In this document: one piece after another, positions 56,640 to 64,000 of the stretch
Layout of the letters: each line of letters begins with the position of its first letter
How positions within the stretch are numbered: the stretch's first letter is position 1
NCBI GenBank assembly: GCA_017465825.1
Contig: JAFTVI010000035.1
Coordinates: 1 to 64,000 of the forward strand
Direction: 5' to 3'
Length of the DNA: 64,000 nt
From: Clostridia bacterium
GTDB lineage: Bacteria > Bacillota > Clostridia > Oscillospirales > Acutalibacteraceae
The notes under the pieces: model-generated
Seen by the model: the letters and a program-made list of their open reading frames with translations, nothing else
Databases searched by the model: none
Told to the model about the DNA's origin: nothing
Translations under genes and position numbers: made by a program

Positions 56640-57064
56640 GAAAGGTGGTGAAAACGCCCTATTTTACTGGGGCTACGGGCATTTTGAGGTTGACATTTTT
56701 TATGATGGTGAAATTACCTTGAAATGCTTGTTTACAACTTATTTACAATTAGTTTTTGAAGCAAAAATCGGCATCATTATGACAAATAAGAAAAATGAAA
56801 GGATGAATCAAATGAAAATTACATACCGTGAAGTAAACGGTTATCTTAATTAAGGATATTCAAGAAAACAACCACACCCTGCTGTTTACAATACTATTTT
56901 CAAGTAGAAATAATGGAGGAAAAGATTATGGAACTCTAAAAGCACTATACAAACTAACAGACAGGTATCAGTTATACCCTTCACGTAGATTTTTATTTGC
57001 CGGATATTATACCCGACGAAGACAACATAACTCTCGGTAAATGGGGAATGATGCACAAGGATTA
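56640..57064 (+). pseudogene. Decayed transposon gene remnants (TnpV-like)
   Basis: This 600-nt stretch before the response regulator has no intact gene. MKITYREVNGYL (from 56814) is the start of TnpV-like proteins of clostridial mobile elements but stops at once. A second fragment, TGISYTLHVDFYLPD followed by IIPDEDNITLGKWGMMHKD (about 56961-57064), matches the next part of such proteins, with stop codons inside. The 56670-56810 part is open in one frame (NALFYWGYGHFEVDIFYDGE) but unrecognised. Confidence 0.6.
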
Positions 57065-57114
57065 AGCTTAAATACTGTTTTTTCCTTTGTTAGAATACTT
57101 TTATATGTTCTAAT

Positions 57115-57145
57115 GATACAAAACTGATACATTATATGCTATAAT
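57115..57145 (+). promoter_or_regulatory. Response-regulator promoter with GATACA direct repeats
   Basis: GATACA at 57115-57120 and again at 57126-57131, a direct repeat with an 11-bp period overlapping the -35 zone of the TATAAT box at 57140-57145. OmpR-family regulators bind such phased direct repeats, so this suggests autoactivation. Confidence 0.6.
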
Positions 57146-57164
57146 AAAAATCGGGGTGGAATTT

Positions 57165-57830
57165 ATGAATCGCATATTGGTTATTGAAGATGAAAAATCC
57201 ATAGCTGAAATGATTAAGCTGTGTCTTACAAAAAACGGTTATCACTGTGCTACTGCAAACAACGGTATTGTTGCATCCGAGCTTATTGAAAAGTACCGTT
57301 ATGACCTTATTCTGCTGGATATTATGCTTCCTGACATGGACGGATTTGAACTGATAGAATACATAAAGCAGTTTAATATCCCTGTAATTTTTGTTACTGC
57401 AAAAAATGCTGTTGCGGACAGAGTTAAGGGTTTAAGGCTGGGGGCGGAAGATTATATAATCAAGCCTTTTGATTTGCAGGAGCTTCTTGCCCGTATCGAA
57501 ACTGTTTTAAGACGGTTCGATAAGACTAAGACCATAGTAGAAATCGGAAAAATCAGAATTGATACTTCTTCAAGAACTGTACTCTCAAACGGAAGTGAAG
57601 CATCACTTTCCGCAAAAGAATTTGATTTGCTGTTATATCTTATAAGAAACAAAAATATCGCATTACACAGGGAAAATATATATGAAAATGTGTGGAATGA
57701 GCCTTACTACGGCGATACGCGAACAGTAGATTTGCATATACAACGTTTGAAAAAAAAGCTTCAGCTGGGTGACGCTGTTGAAGCCATATATAAGGTAGGT
57801 TATAAATTTTCAGAGGATAAATTAAAATGA
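57165..57830 (+). CDS. OmpR/PhoB-family response regulator
   Basis: A 221-residue two-component regulator. Receiver domain: acidic pocket VIEDEKS, phospho-acceptor Asp in LILLDIMLPDMDG, Thr/Lys in FVTAKNA and YIIKPFD. The C-terminal winged helix has LSAKEFDLLLYLIRNKN and RTVDLHIQRLKKKL. ATG 57165 with GGGGTGG upstream. It overlaps the kinase gene by ATGA. Likely targets are its own promoter and the ABC exporter operon, both with GATACA repeats. Confidence 0.94.
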   Translation: MNRILVIEDEKSIAEMIKLCLTKNGYHCATANNGIVASELIEKYRYDLILLDIMLPDMDGFELIEYIKQFNIPVIFVTAKNAVADRVKGLRLGAEDYIIKPFDLQELLARIETVLRRFDKTKTIVEIGKIRIDTSSRTVLSNGSEASLSAKEFDLLLYLIRNKNIALHRENIYENVWNEPYYGDTRTVDLHIQRLKKKLQLGDAVEAIYKVGYKFSEDKLK

Positions 57831-59206
57831 AGCTGTCATTAAAGTTTTTTTGCATTGCTTATGTAATAGTGCTTTTATCTCTCGGTACTGCAGGTATGTT
57901 TTTGATAAATACCGCTTCCGATGCACTATGGGATTCTAAATCTGAGCGTGTTGATTCGGCTATAAATTATGCTGTTGACAGTTTTCTGTCCTTTGCCGAT
58001 ATTTCCGATGTGTCAGAAGATAATCAAAGAAAAAATATCACCGAACAAATCAGAAATTTTTCTGACAGCTGTGTGACCGATGTAAAAATTATTTCAGCTG
58101 AATCTGCACCGGAGGATTATCTTAAATTACAAGATAATACAGGTTTCTCAAAGTTTACAAAAGAAAACGATCTGCTTATTATGGAAAATGTATGCAGAGT
58201 ATCGGCTGGTACGGATACATATTTTGTCTGCATTTATTCCGATTTTACCTATGAACAAAATTATAGCCGTAATTTACGGAACGGATATTTTTTTGTTATT
58301 CTGCTGATTGCTTCTGTCAGCGGTTTAATATTATATATTCTGGCAAATCGCATTACAAAGCCTTTAAATATTCTTGCAGATACAGCATCGGATATTGCAG
58401 CAGGTAACTACGGAAAAACGGTGAATGTGAAAAGCAATGATTTTGAAATAATAAATCTGTCGGACAGTTTTAATTCAATGTCTGTCACCGTAAAGGACAA
58501 TGTTGAAAAAATCAAGCAGGAGGCGCAGAAAAGAGATACATTTGTAGCCGATTTTACCCACGAGATGAAAACGCCAATGACAGCCATTATAGGCTATTCG
58601 CAAATGCTCAATTCTTATGAGCTTGATGCGGAAGAAACAAAGCAAGCGGCACTTGCCATAAATAATGAAGCAAAACGGCTCGAAAAGCTTTCATTACAGC
58701 TGCTCAATTTATATGTTCTCGGCAATGAAAAAACAGAATTTGATGCCGTCAGCCTTGATTCAATCTCAAATCAGCTCAACAGCACATTGAAATTCCTTTC
58801 ACAAAAATACCGAGTATTGTACAGTGTGAATTTTGATGATAGCTCAGTTGTTGCAAACAGAGAATTACTGTTATCACTGCTTTATAATTTAGCTGATAAT
58901 GCTTTCAAAGCATCTGATGAGAATCAGACAGTAAAAATTTACAGTAAGCTCAATAGCGGATATGTTACAATTTATGTAAGTGACAGCGGAAACGGTATAA
59001 ATAAAGAAAACATCGGTCTTTTAACCGAACCTTTTTTCAGAGAGGATAAAGCCCGCTCAAGAGAATTGGGTGGAGCAGGACTTGGGTTATCAATATGCAA
59101 TAAGATTGCCGAACTTCACGGAACAGAACTTTATTTTGTGAGTGAAAAGGGTAAAGGCACAACTGTATCATTCAATTTAAAAACAGGCGGTGAAGCAAAT
59201 GAATAA
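57827..59206 (+). CDS. Sensor histidine kinase
   Basis: A 459-residue membrane kinase. Two membrane helices (about 5-27 and 155-178) enclose an outside sensor of about 125 residues. Then HAMP (ANRITKPLNILADTASDIAA), HisKA with the phospho-His in FTHEMKTPMTAIIGY (near residue 248), and HATPase motifs NLADNAFKA, DSGNGI and GGAGLGLSICNKIAELHG. It should phosphorylate the regulator encoded just before it. Signal unknown; a cell-envelope stress or peptide sensor is plausible given the exporter downstream. Confidence 0.93.
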   Translation: MKLSLKFFCIAYVIVLLSLGTAGMFLINTASDALWDSKSERVDSAINYAVDSFLSFADISDVSEDNQRKNITEQIRNFSDSCVTDVKIISAESAPEDYLKLQDNTGFSKFTKENDLLIMENVCRVSAGTDTYFVCIYSDFTYEQNYSRNLRNGYFFVILLIASVSGLILYILANRITKPLNILADTASDIAAGNYGKTVNVKSNDFEIINLSDSFNSMSVTVKDNVEKIKQEAQKRDTFVADFTHEMKTPMTAIIGYSQMLNSYELDAEETKQAALAINNEAKRLEKLSLQLLNLYVLGNEKTEFDAVSLDSISNQLNSTLKFLSQKYRVLYSVNFDDSSVVANRELLLSLLYNLADNAFKASDENQTVKIYSKLNSGYVTIYVSDSGNGINKENIGLLTEPFFREDKARSRELGGAGLGLSICNKIAELHGTELYFVSEKGKGTTVSFNLKTGGEANE

Positions 59207-59834
59207 AAAAAAGAATCTGTCAGTAATTCTGCTTGTTTTTGCAGTAACAGCTGTTGTTATTTTTGTTCCGCTGGGCATAAATGCATTTAATTCGGATTCT
59301 CTGATAAATAAAACAGATTATTGGGAATATGATACAAGCAATGCAAACACGGTAACAAGTCAGCAAGTTGCTGAGCTTTATTATGCCAATCAACTCATCG
59401 GTGGCACTTACAGTAATATTTCATCGGATGGGGATAATTCCGAATTTGAAAATGTCAAAAACGATGTAAATTCTTTGATAAAATCAGTTTTGCAAAACGG
59501 AGAGTTTCGTTTTACTGAGGGAGGAATTTACGGCTGTACAAAACAAAGCATATTGGCTGTTGCAAATTCATCTCCCGTTGCACTTAATCTTGTAAACTTC
59601 AGTTATCGTCATAACGGCGGATACTTAGAGATTGTTTACGAAGAAAAAACATTAACGCTGATAAGCTTTTCTTGTGAATCAACGGATTTATCAGCAGATG
59701 ATATTGCAAATATTACAAATCAACTTGCAAATTATTACAAAAATCTTGGTCTTAATGAATCTCAATACTTCTGCAACAGCGACACAAATATAAGTTGCTT
59801 TATATTAAGCTCATCCGAAACGGAAGCAGCATAA
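59199..59834 (+). CDS. Hypothetical exported protein of the two-component operon
   Basis: A 211-residue protein with an N-terminal membrane helix (NLSVILLVFAVTAVVIFVPLGI) and an outside domain of about 180 residues. It starts within the end of the kinase gene (8-bp overlap), so expression is coupled. It may be an accessory to the sensor. No family recognised. ATG 59199 with GGCGGTGAA upstream. Confidence 0.65.
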   Translation: MNKKKNLSVILLVFAVTAVVIFVPLGINAFNSDSLINKTDYWEYDTSNANTVTSQQVAELYYANQLIGGTYSNISSDGDNSEFENVKNDVNSLIKSVLQNGEFRFTEGGIYGCTKQSILAVANSSPVALNLVNFSYRHNGGYLEIVYEEKTLTLISFSCESTDLSADDIANITNQLANYYKNLGLNESQYFCNSDTNISCFILSSSETEAA

Positions 59835-59840
59835 CAAAAA

Positions 59841-59919
59841 GATACAATTCTGATACAAAAATGAAGCCTTTTTGATACACACCCGATGTATGATTTATTT
59901 GTACATCAGGTGTGTTTTT
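59841..59919 (+). promoter_or_regulatory. GATACA repeats and terminator between the two-component genes and the exporter operon
   Basis: GATACA at 59841, 59852 and 59874, starts spaced 11 and 22 bp, as at 57115. A hairpin follows with arms ACACACC-GATGTA and TACATC-GGTGTGT (59877-59915) and a TTTTT tail, which fits an intrinsic terminator. A TATGAT box lies at 59889. The site may combine promoter activation with partial termination. Confidence 0.55.
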
Positions 59920-59938
59920 CTTTGAAAGGAGAATGAAA

Positions 59939-60733
59939 ATGAAAAACAGAATTTATATTCTTTGTGTCTTAATATTTATCTTTGCGATATGCTTGACAGG
60001 TTGCTCTCATTTGAATGTTGATGATAATACTCAAAATATATTAGAAGGAGAAGAAACGACTGTTATTAATGGCTACGAATTTCCACTTGATGCTGTTGAC
60101 ACCAACAACAAGTATATTACTGCCGACGATGTCACGTATCTTGAAATCGGAGATTCGATAAACGACTATGTTTACTTATTAAGCGAAGAAATCGGAGAAT
60201 TTGAAAGAGGCGTTGACGGATTAACTTATTCACTCAATAAAGTTACAGTCTATAACTCAATGTCCGATGCTGGAGTAAGTTTTGATGATTGTTATGATTT
60301 ATATGGAGAACAAAATATTCCGGAAATAAAGAATAATAAATTTATAGTCATTGATATGACGGCTAATTATAACAGTACTGATAGCAGTGAATCATCCATA
60401 AATGTGGGTTTAGAATTTGATGTAAAATTTTGGAAAGACAAAGGAGCAAATTACAACGATATCAGACCGAGTCTGATATGGTTCAGTATGCATCCTTCTG
60501 AAACTGACGAAGAACTTGACAGGGATAAACAATATTTTGTATATAGAATAAAAACCGGTGAATCCGTAGATTTTAAATTAGGTATACTTGCCGGCGAAAG
60601 CTATGTAAATGATGCTGATGTTTATTTAGCACAATCCGGACCGGAACAAAAAATTGACGGTTTTACACATTATTATTTTAAACTTTTAGCTGATAAAACA
60701 GAATATTTGTATGGGGAGGATTTATCGCAGTGA
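59939..60733 (+). CDS. Hypothetical lipoprotein of the exporter operon
   Basis: A 264-residue exported lipoprotein: MKNRIYILCVLIFIFAICLTGC is split as a hydrophobic leader ending in LTGC (lipidated Cys near residue 22). The mature part is rich in Asp/Asn/Tyr and looks like a soluble beta domain. The start at 59939 has AAGGAG 8 nt upstream. It overlaps the first permease gene by 4 bases (GTGA). It may assist the exporter or sense its substrate; not recognised. Confidence 0.7.
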   Translation: MKNRIYILCVLIFIFAICLTGCSHLNVDDNTQNILEGEETTVINGYEFPLDAVDTNNKYITADDVTYLEIGDSINDYVYLLSEEIGEFERGVDGLTYSLNKVTVYNSMSDAGVSFDDCYDLYGEQNIPEIKNNKFIVIDMTANYNSTDSSESSINVGLEFDVKFWKDKGANYNDIRPSLIWFSMHPSETDEELDRDKQYFVYRIKTGESVDFKLGILAGESYVNDADVYLAQSGPEQKIDGFTHYYFKLLADKTEYLYGEDLSQ

Positions 60734-61596
60734 AAAAACAGTTGAAGATTGAATTGAAAAAAGCTATATTTTCGCCATACTTTTTATTCGGATTAGTTAT
60801 GTTAACACTTTTTTCTGTTTTAAGTGCAATATATATTTTAGAAAAAAACGGTGGTTATACTGCAGCAATAAAAGCAGATACTGAATATGCATACAATCCC
60901 GATCTTCCTCTTTTCAGCTTTTTCAGTTCGTGGATAGGAGCTGAACGAATGTCCTTAGCATATACATTATTTTTCAATTTGATGCCTATTGGTACAGCAT
61001 TACCGTTTGCTTGGTCATTTTGCAGCGAAAGAAAAAGCGGTTACATAAAAAATATTGTTATCAGGGATAATAAAAAGAATTATTATAAAGCAAAGACAAT
61101 TGCAATATTTGTGTCAGGAATGATTGTTGTTCTGATTCCGTTGCTGATAAATATTTTAATTGTCAGTTCAAAAATGCCTTTGTACAAACCGTTTGCAGGA
61201 TATAATTTTTATAATTGCGTTTATTTCGGAGATTTGTTTGCCGATTTATATTACTCTAATCCCGGGATATATGTATCTTTATATGTTGCATTAAACACAT
61301 TATACGGCGGTCTTTTTGCAGTATTGGGTGCGGCTTTTTCTTTTTATATATCAAATATATTTTCTGCTGTTCTGTTGCCATTTGTAATAATGTTAATTTT
61401 GGCATATACAGAGCATGCATTTCAAGCGTATATGTTTGCAGGAGATATTGTTGAATTGATACCAACGCAATTTCTACATGCTTCTACTTTATATGCAAAT
61501 TCTTCAGGGATAGTTGTTGCTGCTGTGGCAATTATTATATTAACATTTTCGTTTTTTACAATATACTTTAAAGGTGTTAAAAATGAAATATATTAA
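60730..61596 (+). CDS. ABC-2-type transporter permease
   Basis: A 288-residue membrane protein with six helices, beginning KKQLKIELKKAIFSPYFLFG. The cytosolic CSERKSGYIKNIVIRDNKKNYYKAKT segment after helix 2 is the coupling region usual in ABC-2 permeases of the BcrB/ABC2_membrane type. It starts at GTG 60730 with GGGGAGG upstream and overlaps neighbours on both sides. With the next permease and the ATPase at 62417 it forms an exporter. Confidence 0.8.
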   Translation: MKKQLKIELKKAIFSPYFLFGLVMLTLFSVLSAIYILEKNGGYTAAIKADTEYAYNPDLPLFSFFSSWIGAERMSLAYTLFFNLMPIGTALPFAWSFCSERKSGYIKNIVIRDNKKNYYKAKTIAIFVSGMIVVLIPLLINILIVSSKMPLYKPFAGYNFYNCVYFGDLFADLYYSNPGIYVSLYVALNTLYGGLFAVLGAAFSFYISNIFSAVLLPFVIMLILAYTEHAFQAYMFAGDIVELIPTQFLHASTLYANSSGIVVAAVAIIILTFSFFTIYFKGVKNEIY

Positions 61597-62413
61597 ACTT
61601 GTAAAATTTGATTTAAAATACGGTATTTTAAAAAGATGGTATACATATTTGCTTTATGCTTTGTTGACTCTCTTTGCCTGTATGGATTTTTCTTTTCGGT
61701 TAAAATCATTTGATATAACAAATTTTTCTTTAGGCGATTGTTTGTTTTACTTTTATTCGGGCATAAGTGAGTACATTCCCAAACCGGATGAACCGATACA
61801 GATACCGTATTTATGGTTGTTGCTGAATTTGCTTGTTTGTTATTTTAATGTTCACTATATGTCAGATGATTTGTCAGGATTGGGACAATATGTGATTTGT
61901 CGAAGCGGAAAAAGACGAAATTGGTGGTTGTCCAAATGCTTATGGAATTTCAGTTCTGTTCTTACATATTTCTTATTATCAATTCTCATTGTTTTGTCAT
62001 TTTGCACATTTAATAACGCTGAATTCAGTTTTGAAATTTCAGAGAATATGAACCTGATTTGCCCTACAGGTGCTCAGCAGTATCCCGTATCTCAATGGAA
62101 TATAGGCAGTATTCAATTGCTGCTAATGCCGATATTGGTATGTACTGCAATATCAATGCTTCAGATGTTTGTAAGCTTATTTGTAAGACCGTTGGTTTCA
62201 TACGTGGTAAGCATTGTTATTTACTTTTCAAGTATGTATAAATTATCAGATTTGTTACTCGGAAATTATGCAATGATTTTGCGTTCCGATGAGATAGCAA
62301 CAAACGGAGTATCTGCATTGAACGGCATAATATTTTCCGTTTGTCTGATATTTGCGTCTGTTATATGCGGATTATTATATTTTCAACATTACAATATATT
62401 GAGCAGGGAGTAA
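61583..62413 (+). CDS. Second ABC-type permease subunit
   Basis: A 276-residue membrane protein with about six helices, starting MKYIKLVKFDLKYGILKRW. It has the ABC-2 pattern of a first helix, a large loop and a paired C-terminal helix set (SVCLIFASVICGLLYFQHY). YVICRSGKRRNWWLSKCLWN is the coupling segment. Overlaps the previous permease by 14 bp. Likely a heterodimer partner. Confidence 0.72.
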   Translation: MKYIKLVKFDLKYGILKRWYTYLLYALLTLFACMDFSFRLKSFDITNFSLGDCLFYFYSGISEYIPKPDEPIQIPYLWLLLNLLVCYFNVHYMSDDLSGLGQYVICRSGKRRNWWLSKCLWNFSSVLTYFLLSILIVLSFCTFNNAEFSFEISENMNLICPTGAQQYPVSQWNIGSIQLLLMPILVCTAISMLQMFVSLFVRPLVSYVVSIVIYFSSMYKLSDLLLGNYAMILRSDEIATNGVSALNGIIFSVCLIFASVICGLLYFQHYNILSRE

Positions 62414-62416
62414 ATT

Positions 62417-63076
62417 ATGGCAATAGAATTCAAGAACGTAACTAAGAAAATTAAAAAAAATACAGTTATAAATAATGCGAATTTAACTATTGAAACCGGA
62501 AAAATTACCGGTTTACAAGGCATAAACGGTTCCGGCAAGACAATGATGATGAGATTGATTGCCGGTCTTATAAAAGCAACCGAAGGTGAAGTTGTAATAG
62601 ACGGCATAATTATAGGAAAAGATATTGATTTTCCGTTATCTTTAGGCATGATGTTGGAGAATCCTGCTTTTCTTAATTCTTATGACGGTTTTCACAATTT
62701 AAGATTACTTGCTGATATTAACGGAATTATCAGTGATTCTGATATATATGAAAGCATCAATCGTGTAGGACTTGACGAGGCAAAGAATAAGAAATATAAG
62801 AAGTATTCACTGGGTATGAAACAAAGACTTGGTATCGCAGCAGCAGTAATGGAATCACCTGATATTATTCTCTTGGATGAGCCTACAAACTCACTTGATT
62901 CCGAAGGCGTTGAAATGGTAAAAAGGATTGTTTCTGAAGAAAAGGCAAGAGGAGCAACCATCGTCATCTCTTGTCACGATACTGCAATATTAAGCGAATT
63001 ATCTGATATCATTTATACCATTGAATCGGGTAAAATTACAGGTTGCATAAAGAATGGAAGTGATTCTGAGCAATGA
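62417..63076 (+). CDS. ABC transporter ATP-binding protein
   Basis: A 219-residue ATPase. Walker A GINGSGKTMMMR, Q-loop region GMMLENPAF, signature KYSLGMKQRLG, Walker B IILLDEPTNSLDSEG and H-loop ISCHDTAIL. BcrA/YtrB-like short type used by drug and peptide exporters. It lies 3 nt after the second permease, with GCAGGGAG before ATG 62417. Confidence 0.94.
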   Translation: MAIEFKNVTKKIKKNTVINNANLTIETGKITGLQGINGSGKTMMMRLIAGLIKATEGEVVIDGIIIGKDIDFPLSLGMMLENPAFLNSYDGFHNLRLLADINGIISDSDIYESINRVGLDEAKNKKYKKYSLGMKQRLGIAAAVMESPDIILLDEPTNSLDSEGVEMVKRIVSEEKARGATIVISCHDTAILSELSDIIYTIESGKITGCIKNGSDSEQ

Positions 63077-63696
63077 AAAAGGAAATAAAAATAATTATCG
63101 GTGTTTCTGTTCCTATAATAATTGTTTTTCTGATATTATGGGGCGTAATGTTTTATAATACTGATTTAAATAAAATAGAGCAAAACGAAGAGATATATCA
63201 GATGGGTGAAGTAGTTGATATAGGTGATAATTTTTTCATAGATAAAGCAGAACAACCAAACGGATATTCAATATGTGTGAATAGTGTTGAGCTGGTAAAT
63301 TATACAGAAATATATAAACAAAACGGTAGTGAACCCGATCTTGAGATGTTTGGAGATTATCCGATGCCTGATGATGTGTATCTGCTCAATATTACTGTTA
63401 CAAACAAAGGCAATACAGACGGTGTTTTGTTTGTAATGAATTATGCTTTGTATAACGGGTCATTGAAGCTTACCGTTGATTATGTGTTGTGGGGGCTTAT
63501 GGATGAAAATTATAATAATGAATATTATCTGAAACTTGTCCCGGATTCATCAGCTGATATTACAATTCCCTTCATCCCTATGCCTGATGACCTTGCAACA
63601 GACAAAGATGAAGTTAATAACAGAATAAAAAATGAGAGCTTTTTATTTGAAATTTGTGATTATCCTGTTAGAAAATTTGTAGAAGTACATTTATAA
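63073..63696 (+). CDS. Hypothetical membrane-anchored protein of the exporter operon
   Basis: A 207-residue protein with one N-terminal membrane helix (IIIGVSVPIIIVFLILWGVMF) and an outside beta-rich domain of about 180 residues (LLNITVTNKGNTDGVLFV), similar in look to DUF4352/DUF5067-type immunoglobulin-like domains. Coupled to the ATPase by ATGA. It may protect the cell surface or assist the exporter; unproven. Confidence 0.65.
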   Translation: MKKEIKIIIGVSVPIIIVFLILWGVMFYNTDLNKIEQNEEIYQMGEVVDIGDNFFIDKAEQPNGYSICVNSVELVNYTEIYKQNGSEPDLEMFGDYPMPDDVYLLNITVTNKGNTDGVLFVMNYALYNGSLKLTVDYVLWGLMDENYNNEYYLKLVPDSSADITIPFIPMPDDLATDKDEVNNRIKNESFLFEICDYPVRKFVEVHL

Positions 63697-63710
63697 ATTA
63701 ATTCTGAATT

Positions 63711-63761
63711 AAAGGCTAATATCAAGAACAATAACCTTGAATCTTGATATAGCCTTTTTTT
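63711..63761 (+). terminator. Intrinsic terminator of the exporter operon
   Basis: Long stem AAAGGCT-ATATCAAGA with TCTTGATAT-AGCCTTT (63711-63757) and a seven-T tail, 15 nt after the stop. Confidence 0.88.
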
Positions 63762-64000
63762 ATGCAATTATATGCTAATCAAAGGATTATTATAAATAAA
63801 TTATTGTAAGGTGTTACTTCAAGCAGTATGGATAAACATAACAAAGCCAGCTCGTGTTAAATGCGAGTTGGCTTAAATCATATTCAAAAATAAATTTTAC
63901 GTATAATTATTTATCTGTATGGTTTCGGCAAAAACTGACACCACCTTTTCTTTTTCGAAAAAGTTCTTGACAAATAAACAAAAGTTACAGCGGCAAGAGG
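63762..64000. other. Intergenic end of window
   Basis: No gene seen. ATAAATTATTGT near 63795-63806 matches the end of the mosaic repeats. A perfect-but-one 11-bp stem AAGCCAGCTCG/CGAGTTGGCTT (63844-63874) followed by T-rich sequence on the minus strand may end a minus-strand gene outside the window. Confidence 0.5.

Overview
The window looks like a chromosomal segment of a low-GC, strictly anaerobic Clostridia member (Oscillospiraceae/Ruminococcaceae-like gut or rumen bacterium). The grounds are Firmicutes-type ribosome-binding sites (AGGAGG/GAGGTG), SepF and DivIVA instead of MinE-type division genes, a YlbF/RicF-type protein, a PerR-like regulator beside a reverse rubrerythrin, a split transketolase, a sodium-pump decarboxylase beta subunit, SHOCT and zinc-ribbon membrane proteins, and frequent TTG starts. 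No 16S rRNA is present, so the placement is an inference.

Layout. 1-8960: NUDIX and HIT hydrolases; a MerR-controlled aldo/keto reductase-ferredoxin-flavodoxin operon; GNAT and TfoX-N proteins; a sialidase-fold protein; a PnuC-like transporter; a GH13 amylase. 9052-15536: sugar-type genes (Gfo/Idh oxidoreductase, five-bladed propeller glycosidase, sugar isomerase) with a chimeric MATE/beta-helix gene and a decayed duplicate. 15672-16725: small genes and tRNA-Val(GAC). 16917-21193: cysE-cysS, an SOS-box-preceded barnase/barstar pair, YcxB-like and YhcH-like genes. 21445-38118: housekeeping core miaB-ylbF-mutS-mutL-miaA, then HlyD-like, yggS, sepF, divIVA, lspA, rluD, a phosphoesterase and the two transketolase halves. 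38293-46299: RhaD, OadB/OadG, GH43, a secreted phosphoesterase, a Fur-family regulator and rubrerythrin. 46472-51631: SHOCT/HTH genes, a CE15-type esterase, an IS110 element, a phosphodiesterase. 51684-57064: an accessory patch with a DinJ/YafQ toxin pair, three XRE regulators, small membrane proteins and a decayed TnpV-like gene. 57165-63696: a two-component system with a lipoprotein and an ABC-2 exporter.

The most unusual material is non-coding. (1) Two homologous structured RNA leaders on the minus strand (40593-40764 and 47400-47587) share a promoter of the same geometry, a long closing helix starting at the predicted +1, a central hairpin with a UUUCGGUAAAA motif, and an intrinsic terminator directly before the ribosome-binding site of very small genes. 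They look like an undescribed attenuator or riboswitch class. (2) At least twelve mosaic hairpin elements, many bracketed by ACAATAATTTA/TAAATTATTGT, sit flush with gene stop codons in about nine cases and often supply the stop codon. (3) A barnase domain joined to a phage-head-type Cys/His domain lies behind a consensus promoter and a LexA-type box.

All calls come from reading the sequence and recalling protein families; no database search was run.
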